This document shows, one piece after another, positions 50,039 to 62,889 of a stretch of 64,000 nucleotides of DNA. Below the pieces are notes generated by a model. It saw nothing but the letters and a program-made list of their open reading frames with translations. It did no database searches and was not told the DNA's origin. Positions within the stretch are counted from its first letter, which is position 1. Every line of letters begins with the position of its first letter. Made by a program: the position numbers and the translations under genes. The DNA is from Diadema setosum (lineage: Eukaryota > Echinodermata > Echinoidea > Diadematoida > Diadematidae): NCBI GenBank assembly GCA_033980235.1, contig CM067068.1, positions 1,523,001 to 1,587,000 of the forward strand. Reading direction: 5' to 3'.

Positions 50039-51418
50039 ACTTTCACATACACCGGGTTAACTTTGAATGAATACCTTCTATATTTTTACTTTTATTTTCG
50101 TGTCATGTCAATCATTTACTGATTCAGTAGTTTCATGCAATTGAATTACACCCGAAGTCTGCTGTCGAAACTGTTAGCAAACTAATATTGATCTATTATT
50201 TCGGGGACCCGGCAATGTCTTATAATAAGCCCACACTAATTACAACAACCCGGAGCCAGCGGGTATGTAATAAAGAAACTGAAGAGACCATTTCACAGTA
50301 ATCACACAGTCTCATCTCTTGAGCCTTTTCCCATTCGTAGCCCTATTTGAAGAACCACATTGTTTGCAAGACGAAAGGAAACTTGACACGTTGCAATTTT
50401 ATGCCTCGAGTGAAGCCATTATAAACTCAAAGATATGAAATAGAATATCACAGACGTTCCGTATGATTGCATTTCCATGACGTAAAATCGGAAGTGAACA
50501 CACGATGATTTTCATTATGTGCTTTTATTGCCTTTGTTTCAGATAATTGACGTGGGTGTGAAAGTGCACGAGAGAGTATAGATGAGTGTAACAACCCCTT
50601 CCCCTCTTTTATCCACCAGCAAAAAAAGCATGTCTCTTATTAAATCACAAAAAATATTGTCTCTTTCTTGTTCTAGTACTGTTCTACTCCTGGCAGATAA
50701 GCAATTGCAAAGTGCTTAACCGTACATTCACACACTCCTGGAAGCTGATAATCATAGAAAAAAAAGTGCAGTCCACCCTAACAACTTGAGACGACTTCTC
50801 GCGTACTATGGATGGCAGAGAATTCGAGAGAGGGGGGAGGGGGTGAACAACGAAAATCAACGATGTGAAGGTCAACATTTACGTGCGACTCTTCATTTTC
50901 GTCTTCCCGTCTTCTCTCCTACTCTGTGCGGACGTCGTGAAACTCACAAAATACTCGGTGACCTTGAAATGTTTGCGCACCTGCCGCGTACCTACCTACC
51001 TTTGGTCACACACCACGCACTGACGACCAAAGCCACACCGTGAACACCCCGAGGAGAGGCTTACATGGGAGATGCCAAATGGCTTAACGCGTCGCTCGGT
51101 GTACCGTCGATCGGCTCTGGGTATTAAGTTGCATTCTTAGTTCAGGCAGTGATTACACCTCATCCTTTCCCTGCCCTGGCTGTCGCCGTTCTCTGCTTAG
51201 AAGAGAGTCAAACAACTGCTCCACTCTCAAGTTCAGGGCATTAGAAGGGCCCAGTCACGTAATTAGTGCAATTTAATTACTACCTAGTGTTTGCTTGTTT
51301 GTAGTTGACCGTAGTCTTCTTTGTCTCTGTTTGATCAGTAAACCATGTCAGGATAATGACTAATAGGCGAGTGAAATTATTAAGAAATTGAATTTACCTT
51401 CCCTCAACGTATCGGACA

Positions 51419-51420
<2 letters not shown>
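50038..51420. other. No gene recognised
   Basis: Unique sequence. It becomes GC-richer around 50900-51200 but shows no domain or clear splice pair. Confidence 0.5.

Positions 51421-51450
<30 letters not shown>
51421..51450. repeat. T30 homopolymer
   Basis: Thirty consecutive T. As poly(A) on the minus strand it could be the tail of a retroposed sequence, but I see no element body attached. Confidence 0.9.
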
Positions 51451-51452
<2 letters not shown>

Positions 51453-51740
51453 GCAGCGTTATCTATCGCTTTTGGAACAGCCACATCATAAAATGTTATC
51501 TACCTTAGATGCGAACATCTTACCAAGGGGGTTGCGACGAAGTTGAACTTGTCACGCAAAACTTGTTCATATACACGTAGCAATGACAAATTTTGATATG
51601 ACGTTCACTTGGAATCTGTCGTATATTTTAACTTTAACAAGAATGGAGAATTAAGTGAAAGAGCGTCCAGGTTCCATAATGCTGCCCACCATTAAGATTA
51701 GCAATGCAGCAATCATCCTGACTCCATTTCTTCCTCCGTT
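51451..51740. other. No feature recognised
   Basis: Unique AT-rich spacer between two simple repeats. Confidence 0.5.
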
Positions 51741-51783
51741 CCCCCCCCCCAAAAAAAAAAACAACAACAACAACAACAACAAA
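51741..51783. repeat. C10-A11-(CAA)n compound repeat
   Basis: Ten C, eleven A, then about seven CAA units. Confidence 0.95.
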
Positions 51784-54700
51784 CAAACAAAAAACCAGGT
51801 AGGTCTGAATATCAGCTACGACTTAAAAACTGTGAAAATCCAACAACATATCCTTTTCTTTCTCTAAGCAGAAATAATGAATCATTTCAAGACGGAGATT
51901 GACGTGTCCTGTTCTGACAACACATTTTAATCAGCATTTGGGCTTCATCAAAATGGCTGGGAATTGAAACAAAAACGAGGACGTTTCTACTCATCTTTCA
52001 GGAATAAAATCTGCCCAAAGTTTCTAAATTTTATAAGTGACTAATGTTAACGCCGTGGCATCAATATCAATATTAAAGCAGACACACAATCAAATAGACG
52101 TACCACCAGTCTGAAGTAAAAGAAAATACTACAGTTCGTAGCATCTAGCACTACGCTACAGTCTCTGAAGATTCGTGTGTTCAATTAATGGTATACTGGA
52201 TTCTCTCCACTACCACTGTCCCTGCCTCTACCCCTGTCATTCTGTCCCTCTGAAAGATAAAGACCCGTAGAATGTAACGAGCTAGGAGTGCCTAACCCCG
52301 TCAGGGGAACAATATCTTAATACGTTATTTAAGTGGCACTGACTGGTTGGGGTTAAAGCCATGACTCATGGTACACAGCTTTGTACATGGCGGTCATTGT
52401 GTGTTATCCCACCTGGTGCTGTCGATTGGGTTGGTCTAAGGATGTTATTGAATGCCTCATGAGCGTCCGCTGTAATTCAAAATTCAAGGAATGTTTTACC
52501 GGATATTCATGTCTGTTTGTTTCTTTGTTCGTTTAGCGCTTTTGTTCCAGCATTTGCCTGATTCTCCACTTTGAGGAATCCTGGATAAAGCAGATTTTTA
52601 CAAGCAAATATTTATGCAAGTATATCTATAAAAAGGACGGATACACACACACCAATACACACACATGCTCGCACACGCACTCGTACATAGACACACACAC
52701 ACATAGGCCTACACACAAACAGAAACTCAAACAAAATCGAAGCATTTCATATTCAATGGCTTCAGCCAAAATAGAAAAGTCCAGACGTGACTTCGAGAAC
52801 CACTCCAATGAACCTCGGCCACTTGAAGTCACTGCGGTTAAAAAAAAGCACAAACTACGACAACAACAACAATGACACATTCCGCATGGCGTAACAGTCG
52901 CGGCACACTTTTACACGTCGAGTGTCGGCTGCCAATTACGAACTTCACATCTGAATTAACGACACCCGCTGTTTCCCCCTACCGTGAACGTGAATTAGGC
53001 AATAAGACAGTGCGCCGGCGACTCCAAGGCCCCCAGGCAAAGAGAAGAGAAGGAGGTATGTTAATGAAAATTTCTGCGTTAAGAGTGTAATTGGAAAGAG
53101 GGAGAGAGAGGGGGGGGGGGGTGAAGGAGAAGGAGAGGGAGATGGGAGAGCAGTATCCAATTAATGCTGGGTTAATTATATCATTTTCAAGCGGAGTGAT
53201 GAAGCGATCGGCGGCTGGAAAAGGTCACGGTACGTCCAAAAGTGTGATGAGCGTCACCAAAGAAAGACACCCTTCGTCAATGGAGTCCCAGTCATGGAGT
53301 TTAACGAGGGTCTTGCTTCATTCAGTTTCAATTGTCATAATAGTATGGAACGCCATGTTAGCGTATCGTAATGATATTCTTTTTAAAATCTTTTTTTCAA
53401 AATTCCTAAGGTTTTGTGTTATTCATTGCGCCTGGTTTCAGAACCCGTAATTCGTAAGATACGTTTGGAGGGTCTTTTATTATTTTCTATTTATACGTTC
53501 TTCCTATGCTCTCATGTCACATAGATTACTCCAACAAGAATATGCCACTTCTTTAACTATCAAAAGTGAAGTACTATTTCATTTCATTTCACACATCCAT
53601 GTTCACATGCATGTTTTTTTTTTTTTATTTTCATCTCCAATCAAACACAGGTAATACACTTTGACATGATTACATATATTGGAACATAATAATACATATT
53701 AGTTCTTAAAAGAACTTCATTGAAATGCAAATTGAGGGGCTGCTAAAAAGCGAACTTGTAGATTGCAGTCCCCTCACTTACGTTACATTACTACAATACA
53801 TTAATTATATATGACTTTATAACACAATACAACGATACATGTACCGTACATGCTAATCATTGAAAGTATACAGTTTTCATTCAATCGAATCAGATGGTTA
53901 CATGAAGTATACGCTTTCACATGTATACACATACACATACACATACACACACATACACACTATTATTATCTCTTAAAGTCATAATCAATTAGAATTAATG
54001 CCATAAAGGCTTAAATATCCCTTCTTAGATTAAATTCGGAAAAAAAATCAAAATTCATACATGTACATACCCCATTGTCTTGTGCAGAAACCAATGAGGT
54101 CTACCTAAAGTCATAGCAGTCCTTCTCAACGTAATTGTGTATTAGTTAGCTTTAAGCTATAACTATCTGAATGATTTATATCGCATATTCAGTACGATGT
54201 CTTTGTTTGTTATAGGGAATATTATGTGACTGGGGAAATAACTCTTTTCTAGTAATAATTGGTCAGATGCTTCTGACGGCGCCACTGCAGTATCGCATGC
54301 GTTGAATACTGACAGTAGGTGGCGTAGTTTCATTTCTTCGGGCCGTTGGCATTGAAACCCTGCATAATATGTTGCGATCGCATTGTGGTATAAACGAGAG
54401 AATTTATACAAGAAAATATCAGCCCTTTGTTGTATTGGTCCGAATTGGTCCGTCCGCAAAGGCTACGCTTATAAACCCGCACAATCGGTCATCTCAAGTA
54501 GGATGTTTTGGTTGTTGTTGTTTTTTTTTTTTGGTCCAATTAAGTAACAGCAAGTGTTCTTCGATCATTTATCATTGTGTATACAACTTGAATAGTCCAT
54601 GCCATTGTCGACCTGCTTATTTTCAAGGCAAGTGGATCTACTACATGTGTCGGTACAAAGCGGGATCCGGTCAAACAGTAGTAGTATTGATAATCGCTAC

Positions 54701-56170
54701 GAGAATAATGAATAAAGAAAAAAATCTCCACTAACGTCAAGGAACTGTGTTAAGCATCCTTTGAAAATATCCTGATTCCTGATTACGATAGAGATTACCA
54801 CCAGAAACCCATCACCTGATCCTTACACCACAAATATGATTGAAAACTATGATTGAACTTAAACTTGAACTTGAACTTGAAATAGGGCTTATCTGGAATC
54901 TTTTATCAAACTCCTTTCACAACTTGTTGAGAACTCTTACTAAAAGAATCGGCACAGCCCGTAAGAAAAAACCAAACCCATAACATTCTGAGCTGATGTG
55001 ATGAAAGAACAACAAGAATAACAACAAAAACGGAAGCTCCAACGGCACGAACACACGTTTAAATCTCGCTAGAATTGATAAGATGGCGAATGATGAGTGT
55101 GTTGCTAAGCAACCGTGATGTCATCCAGGCATACGTCTCATTGAAAGAGGGTTGTAGACATTGAGGTAATTAACGACTCGCAAACATCAGAGACCTGTAA
55201 ACCAATTTAGCCACCAGATGCTAGAAATCCTGAACGAGCTTGAAATAAGATAAGTGGTAGCCCGTATTGATGAAAACTATCAAAAAGGAGGGTTTTCATT
55301 ATTAATCTTTTCTACCATTTGTATGGTACTTATAGTCCGCAATACATATGTAATGACCAGTGAGTGCAGGGAAAACGATAGACATCTAAAAGGGAACCGT
55401 GAATTGTTATCTTTGTTTTGTTACCTTTGGTCCATATCTTATTGTTGTCTGCTATCTAGGCCTCGAACGTATACGGATTATACATCCACATTGGCATTTT
55501 CCTTTTTTTTTTTAATCTTTCCATTTTCTCCAAGCTGTAAATTTATCCAGAAAGATTCGAATCGCTATTTTTCGGCTTGCCGGGCATTCACAAGACAAAT
55601 TACTGAGATTTGGGGGCCGTGTGAAACCTCCTATAAGAATAATTAATTTTTATGGTGATAATAAAAGGGCACGAGCTGATCTCTCAGATCGCATTCTGTG
55701 CCGTCAAGCTGTAGACTGATTGTGACGAATTATTTCCATCATTACTATATCTTACGTCATACAGCATCTCCTGCAAGTACGTCAGACCATGAATCAGACC
55801 AAGGCATACAGAACATTCTTGTTTTTTTAGTGTTGGTGAGCTGAACCAATCTGTCTGAGTACGTATGAAATGTACGTATGGAAATCCGGTAATCACGTCA
55901 AATGCGGATGGGTGTTAAAACATTTATTATGTTTTAAGTTGATGGGGTTATCATTTTATCTTGATAATAAAAACTATAGACGTATCACTATAATATAACA
56001 TACCAACACGAGATATCAAAATGTAATTGAGGTAGCAATGTATGAATACAAAAAAAAAAAAAGGTCATTGAAAGACATTAAGATGCAACTGTATTGGGTC
56101 TTGCCTTCATAACTTCCATCAAAACCAATAAGAGTCCAAATCAGACTTGTGTCAAAGAAACACATTTTCT

Positions 56171-56172
<2 letters not shown>
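51784..56172. other. No gene recognised
   Basis: Unique AT-rich DNA. Minor items are a GC-richer patch at 52880-53050, a G run near 53111-53121, an interrupted CA tract at about 53925-53958, a (TTGAAC)n hexamer near 54853-54882 and a few T/A runs. The longest frames (130 codons at 55254-55646; 121 at 54369-54734) cross T runs and show no domain. Confidence 0.5.

Positions 56173-56221
<49 letters not shown>
56173..56221. repeat. (CT)n microsatellite
   Basis: About 24 CT units with one TT interruption. Confidence 0.95.
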
Positions 56222-56223
<2 letters not shown>

Positions 56224-58353
56224 ACTTTCTGTGGTGTATTTAACGTCAGAATTAAAGGGCCCCTGAAATCTAAATGCATGTTGATTTTTGTTGATTTATG
56301 ATACCCTCAACATCACTTTTGTGGTAAAACGAATATCTAGAAACATTCCATATATTTTTAATGATTTTTTCTTCTATTTTTCTTCAGATTACTTGGGAAC
56401 GCTCACAAAAAATCCTTCCAAAGCAATATTCATCATATGACCTCATCTGACAACCATTGCTTAAGTACTGAAATGTTTAACAAAAGACATTGGAATGCAC
56501 CTTCCCCTCGACTCAGCATAACTTGCATGTTTCTGTGATATTAATGTGACTAACAAAAGACACGGCGAGGCATTTTGGAGCCTTCCAAAAAAAATGATAG
56601 ACAAAGCTAATGAAAGGACATATAATACCTCTACTTCATCAACAGAATTGATCAATCGTATACAACTATATCATGTAAATGCAAGAGAGGAATCAGATAA
56701 CAAACGGGAATAAAAAAAAATAATAAAAAGGAGTATCATTATACTATTCTGTTATGATAAGGTTATCATTATGTAGGCTCTATTAACTACTGGCTATGCT
56801 TGATATTGCAGAATTTTTGAATAAGATGCTTATTTCTATGCCACAATGAATAAAGTATAAAAAAATATCTATTTTTCCTCTCCGTACAACACGCTCAGAT
56901 TAGCTAAATACAACCTCTCTCCTATCAGATCCGCAATGAGGCAGTTAATGACATGCACTCTTCATTTCGTTTGTTGACGTAAGTGACTAGTATAAACAGC
57001 GGCGCCGCTATTACACCGGCAACTATTTAATTAGTTTTCTTCCAAATCCCTCTTGTTGTCTATTGAGGATCCTTACGGACAACGACATTAATTATCGGAC
57101 ATCAATAAACCTTGAGGTCGGAGGGCCGGGAACGAGGGAATATTAATTCATACAAGATGTACGCCAGCAAACTGAGACACTAATAGACATTCTATTGTCC
57201 TTTAGTCCCTCCTTCCTTATTTCTCCTTCTTTCTCTCCTCATTTACATCTCTTCTTCTGTCTATTCATCTCCCTTTGAGTGTCAATTCTTTGCCCCGTCT
57301 TTCCACTGTATGCTATGTGAAAATAGAGACGTTCTGTATAGAAAGGGGGACGGACCCAATATTTGATTAGACGAATACTGTAACAGCGAGGTGTTCTATG
57401 TTGATGTTTTGTTTTCTAGAAGCGCGGGAAATTGTTTCCAGGTGGCAGGCGGTACTCTTGGAAGACAAAATATCGCCACGCACGGCTGGCATTGTCCATC
57501 TGATGCACGAATGAATAGCTGTATTACCTCAATCTCCTCCGCGTATTAGTGAAGGTCGGTATTTTCCGCTTGGAATTGCTGGAGCGAGAGAATAACAAAA
57601 GGACGCAATTTTTCTCGAGAATGTTCACCGTCATTTTGTTGCAAATTTTGGATTGATTTCTTTTTCCGTATTGCAAGTTTTCATAAGCCTTTCATAAGGC
57701 TGTTGAGTGTATGTGTCTTGACAGAAAGATACCTACCGGGATTACTATAAAAGGCCTTCTCTACGAATCCCTAGATGACTCAGTATTCTTTTGAGGAAGT
57801 CTTGAGGCGAGAAGGTAGAAGCGAGAATTCACCATCGGAAGCCCTTCATGTATGGTGTGGCATCGGACACTGGAGTGGAGGTTGCAGCAAAACAATCATA
57901 ATCACAACTAGGGGCATTTTATTTCTCCTTTAACGGTGTTCCTGATGCAACGTGCACTCCTGCAGCAAGCTTCAAGGTAAATTTGAGTCATTGTTCATCA
58001 AATCAATGCATGATTATTCTTTTTGACGTGATAAGTTACACAACTCTAGTATCATCAAAACGTTTTGTTGATAATTTCACAATAGATTGTAATCAGACGC
58101 ACGGTCAGACTGTGCGGTGTATTATTTGATTGGTGAGCGCAGATTCTGATGTTGACACACTGTCAGTAAGCTATACAAAATAACTACAGATATCATGGTT
58201 TTACAACATTGTCAGAGAGTGTATAGGCTACATGTTACTTGAATGCCTAATTGAATATAGAACCTATTTAGACCATAACATGTTAATCTGACATATTTCC
58301 AGTGTAGTATGAATGACAACGTTGCTCTGCGTGATGCCATGTACTTTATCAGT
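56222..58353. other. No gene recognised
   Basis: Unique DNA, AT-rich to about 56900 and more mixed to 57900. The palindrome GCGGCGCCGC lies near 56999-57008. No frame with a recognisable product. Confidence 0.5.
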
Positions 58354-58597
58354 GGGGGCGCTGAGGCATAGTGGATAAGACTCCCGACTCCCGATCGGAG
58401 GACCCGAGTTCGAATCCCGCCCAGTGCTTACGTCCTCGGACAAGATGATTTTACCTACTGTGTCCCTCTCGACCCAGGTGTATAAACCTGGCAACGCTAG
58501 GGTAATGATAATAACAGGGTCCTCTGGTAGAGCAGTGGCAACACTGAAGAGGCTACCCTGGGTAAATAAGACCTTATTATTATCATTATTATTATCA
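58354..58597 (+). mobile_element. tRNA-derived SINE with (ATT)n tail
   Basis: The head is a recognisable tRNA shape: A-box region GAGGCATAGTGGATAAGA (58363-58380), an anticodon arm TCCCG...CGGAG, and a B box GAGTTCGAATCCCGC (58406-58420). A tRNA-unrelated body follows, then a TTATTATTATC-type tail ending near 58597. It belongs to a different group from the SINE at 22192: other head, other body, other tail. The 133-codon minus-strand frame over it is antisense SINE sequence, not a gene. Confidence 0.85.
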
Positions 58598-59496
58598 AAG
58601 GTAAATTCAGAGTACAATGCTGTGTACATTGTGATTATCACGCCAGACTGGCATCGCCAATGCATGAGACATGTTTTTGTTTTGTTTATCTATTTTATCT
58701 TTCTGAAATTTGCTGTGGTATGATTTGCAAGGCATGAACGCTGATAGCAATCTGTGCATGAACACAATAGATACAACGCCCTCACGTGTGGACCTGAAGA
58801 GAGTCACTTCAAGCTGTTTCTCAGTTTAATTCTAACACCTCAGCTCAGGTATAATTCTAGCATCACGTAACACAAATACGGCAATGGCCCCTTCCCACAA
58901 AAATTGTAACATTTTGCGTTTCAGACCTCATTCATCTTTTCCTTCTCACGAAGTCTCGCTAGTATAATATATTATAAGTTTGTGTTCTTTTAAAATCAGA
59001 ATATTTGATTGATATTTTTTTTTTCAACGTAGGTGAATGTACAGGGAAACATTTCTTCTGAATCTGCGTGTATCCCCCAGCGATAGAGTCGCTATGGATA
59101 ATCAATTTCATCAAGGAGAGCGGTGTGTAGCGTATTTTATTCCACTAAGAACTACATGGAGAAAATGGGTTTTTGAAGTATTTATGGCTGTTTCATTTCA
59201 TAAAGAGGACCCCTACCGCAGCAATCAGTGATTTATATTCAGGTAGAGCCTGTATATTTAGTATCCAAAACAATCGGAGTGAGTATCCTCCTAGTTTTTG
59301 ATCATGTTACCTGGCAATGTTTTTGTCTTTATAACCACTTCTGCTAAAAACATGTTTATTATGTTATGAGTGTGAAATTAATTGCTTATTTAATGGTCTG
59401 TCCATCCTTGGTCGTATCAGCACCCTCTGATTTGGCAGAAAATGACACTCTTGGTGGAAATTACCTTGAGGAAAGCATTATGGAAAATCTCACAAT

Positions 59497-59530
<34 letters not shown>

Positions 59531-61954
59531 GGAATGAATAATCTGTACCGACGTCTAAAGAACTGATGACAATTTTGACTTCGCCTTACTTAACAAGAAG
59601 GGGGTGAACAGAGAGTTATTAAAAGCGATTAGCCGTGCAAGTTCGTGTAGTTATATGCAGCGGCTTAAAAATACTGCATCAAGTTTGTTAATGATTAACT
59701 TCTGGACGTATTCGGAGCGCCTTACATTTGAATACTGTCATTTCCAATTAGTATTTCATCACTTTGCGTTCACGAGGGCATGTGTGTCTGATTCTAATAA
59801 ACCGGAGTAAATCGAAATACATGAATCCTGCTTGTGGACAAACAAAATGTCGGCTGAGGTTGCATATTCAGCAAAATTCTGCAAGTATGAGCTTCTTGTC
59901 AACACTTGAGCAAACGGCCAACGTTCCAAAATAAAAGTAATATCTCTGTAAATACACCTACTACACACTGTGTACCCCTTTCTGTCCTGTGGGCGCTTTT
60001 GATAGATATAACTGTCTCTATAGGAAGCCATGCAAAGGCTATGGATTTCAATGGCCATATATTTGTCCTATTTTGTTGAAGCTTATTGTCCTATGTATAC
60101 ATGATTTTACTCGGAAAATCTAGCCAGTATTACAGGATGGAATGTAAGATAAACGTGATAGACAGCAACTTCGAAGTTGGCGCCAATATGTGTCTTGTGT
60201 GTAAATATTTTTCTTTTGTTGGTGTAATGACAGGCTAGTCTGACTGACTGACTTATGTTTCTGGTTGAAACTACTTTATGTTAAGTTGTAATAAAATTAA
60301 CGGTCGACGACATCAAAATAGAAGTATTCCACAAATGTCATATTAACTCACTGCATATCAGACAGTATGATATAGCATTCCAAAAACCGCGTAATTTGTC
60401 TTGTCGTACTGTCTGTCCACATACCCAATGTATTTTCTATGTTTTCGGGAACCTCGTGTCGCCTCACCACGCATTCTTATGATGGGCGCCTCGGGAGCTG
60501 CCGATGAGTAATTGATACGCATCACCACTATCATCTAACGCGGAGCGAGTCCTCGTTGGTCAACATCGGCACTCATGCATTCTGTGAGGCGCTGTAACCG
60601 CGGGTTTCGCTGATACCGCACAGTGACTTCCCTTACGTCTGTTCGTTGTCAACGAAACCTGCGACTATAAGCCTGTACCAGCGAATTCGAAAGGTCATCG
60701 CCATACGGTGTATTGCATCATTCCATCAGAGATTCAAAATGCTTACACGGATGAGATTCTTCATCGGTTAAAGTGATTAGGCAATCAATGTTTCAATGCG
60801 TTTGACTTCACCCCGGCCATTGCCATTCCACTTGAAATCGCGTTAGTATTTTTTCTCATCAGTAGAGCAAACACCAACAAAACAACACCAAACAAAATAT
60901 GAACAAGCAACGTATGCTTGGTTTAGAACATTCATGGTCAGTATAGGCCTACTTGCACCTAAAAAAAAATCAATAGGCCTACAGTAAAGCACCAAGAACA
61001 GCAAAAAACAAAACAAAACAAAAACAAAACAAAAAATGACCAAATCGACATTTATAACGTTTTCTCACTACTAGTAGTGTGACTAAATTCAAATCGCCAG
61101 AAGTGGGGTCATTATTCTTTGACAGATCAAAGCGACTTTTCATGAGTCTTGGTTAGTCGCCTTCGGATCTTACACAACCCCAGACAATTGTACTTTGTAT
61201 GACGTCAACTCACTATGATATTGTAACAAAGTAAGAAAAGGTCAAACACGGTGATTAAACCTCGTATGCAATTTGTTGTGTGTGTGTGTGTGTGTGGTTT
61301 TTTTATGATCAGTTTGTTTGTTTCATCGTTTATTTTACTGATAGAGTCAGAGCACGGCGCCGACCTGAAACGTGTCACAAAATATTGCAAAATAATTTAA
61401 TTGTTGAAAGTTTACGTGTTGTGAATTGGTGGGCATAAACAAGAATTAATTATATGATGAACTGTGTCCCCTCAGAGTAATTAACAGACATGAGCAAAAT
61501 CTGCATGCTGAGTTGAACTCTCATGTCATAGACATGTACTCTTGAGAAAGTGTTACAGGTTATTGAGAGACGGAAGAACATGGGAGAGAAAGAACTTTAA
61601 CAAGACAAACAACTGAAGCGAATAAATGATAAAACATAAGATAAATGAGCATGTTGTGCATGTGTGTGTGTATGTGTGTGTGATAGAGTGCGTTCATGTA
61701 GCACAAAGAATATACATACAAAGGTTTATTATGATACCTGCATGCTTTGCGTTTTCCTACAGTGCAAGGCTTTTCGTGTGTTGCCGTGTACTCTATGTTT
61801 TGTTTGAATCGCTTTGGTTCTACTTCTGTATTTCTTCTTTTCCCTTTAAGTACAGTAACAAATTGATACAATGTGTGCAAAAAAAAAAAGAAGAAACACA
61901 TATCAATATAAGAATTGTCTATAATAATAGGAAAAGAGAGATATTGCGTAGTGA
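58598..61954. other. No gene recognised; simple repeats
   Basis: It holds a good acceptor-like sequence (T-rich, ending AACGTAG at 59032) before a 64-codon frame, but no donor or domain. A (GA)n-G13 tract lies at 59497-59532, a GC-richer patch at 60430-60850, a palindromic CRE at 61200-61207 and a short GT run at about 61276-61296. Confidence 0.45.
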
Positions 61955-62017
61955 ATAAGAAGAGGAAGAAGAAAAACATAAAGAAGAGAAAAGAGAAGAA
62001 GAAGAAAAGAAGTAGTT
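61955..62017. repeat. Purine-rich (AAG)n tract
   Basis: AAG/GAAG words. On the minus strand this gives a poly-Phe/Leu stretch that inflates the 179-codon frame at 61560-62099. The tract lies in what would be the 3' flank of the exon at 62386-62889. Confidence 0.85.
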
Positions 62018-62385
62018 GTAGTTGTAATTGTCTAGAGAAGTAGTTGTCTAAAGCGTTATGGTTGCCATTGTGGAACATTAAACAAACCCATGTTAACATT
62101 TACATCGCCCTTGAATAAAATCATTTGTTCTCGAAAATAAAAGCGAAGTAACCCATAGTCACGCTTTCTGGCTTTTTCTGTTTGGATGTGTATTATACAT
62201 TTGCTAATAATTTTGGTAGAGGAAAAGAAAGTTGCAAATAAGGAATACTACGTTCCGTTGTTATTTCCTTTGCCATTGTTGTTAGGCAGTTCATTGTCCT
62301 GTAAAATGTAAATCAAATGAAACAGAAGAGATGTTCAAATGAATTATGAGTGACACGTTAAAACTCGATCCTTTCATTCTTCAAA

Positions 62386-62889
62386 TTATTTTCTATACGC
62401 CGCTTTCTTTGGAAACAAATATTGTTTCGTTTTATAGGCATTTAGATGTGACTTGACGTTGATATCCTTAATCTTTAGGCCTTTATTCCGCGGCGGGTTG
62501 GTGTTGGCATACAAATCATTATTTGGTTCTAATGGTTCTGGTGAACATGAAAGTTCATGACGCGTCCTCTGTGGAACGGGGATTTTTGATGACCGATTCG
62601 TCTGCATTGGCTCGTCATTCCCGCTTTCCCGCCCATGCGCATACGGGAAATTCTTGCCGGCACGTTGGTGCGAGAAAACGCGCTTAGACTTGGTCTGCGT
62701 TGATTGGTTCTTCAAATCCTTCCGCAGATATGACGTCATCAATGTGTTGTTCGTCTCTACCATTGTCCTGATATCGCTGACAGCATCCACCATCGCACTG
62801 AACCGCGATTCGCAATTAAGGAGTTCGGAAGATACGTCCTCCCTGATGCGCATGCGCATTGTTGTGTTCGCCAATATGACCTTTTTCAC
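62386..62889 (-). CDS. 3'-terminal coding exon of an unrecognised protein (partial gene)
   Basis: On the minus strand a T-rich tract ends in TTTATGTAG at 62890. The frame is open from the next base (62889) to a TAA at 62386-62388, 167 codons. The in-frame TAG lies within the acceptor itself, so the sequence opens exactly at the splice site. Alternatively translation could start at an internal Met (residue 11). Residues about 12-60 look helical and coiled-coil-prone (VSSELLNCES, AMVDAVSDIRTMVE). The rest is polar and basic, rich in Ser, Thr, Pro, Lys and Arg, with a strongly basic C-terminus (FPKKAAYRK). There is no signal peptide, membrane segment or catalytic motif. Base composition is GC-richer than the flanks, as in a real exon. 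I do not recognise the family. The upstream exons would lie to the right of the window or are too short to see. Confidence 0.6.
   Translation of the reverse strand: MKKVILANTTMRMRIREDVSSELLNCESRFSAMVDAVSDIRTMVETNNTLMTSYLRKDLKNQSTQTKSKRVFSHQRAGKNFPYAHGRESGNDEPMQTNRSSKIPVPQRTRHELSCSPEPLEPNNDLYANTNPPRNKGLKIKDINVKSHLNAYKTKQYLFPKKAAYRK

Noticed and set aside
58264..58665. 133-codon minus-strand frame
   Set aside because: Antisense of the tRNA-derived SINE; the Pol III boxes lie on the plus strand.
60455..60595. Possible inverted repeat CGCCTCAC / GTGAGGCG
   Set aside because: Only about 8 bp match and the arms do not extend; no element could be defined.
61560..62099. 179-codon minus-strand frame, the longest in the window
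   Set aside because: Its length comes from the AAG-rich tract (poly-Phe/Leu on this strand) and A/T-rich flanks. No domain, and it lies in the 3' flank of the exon at 62386.
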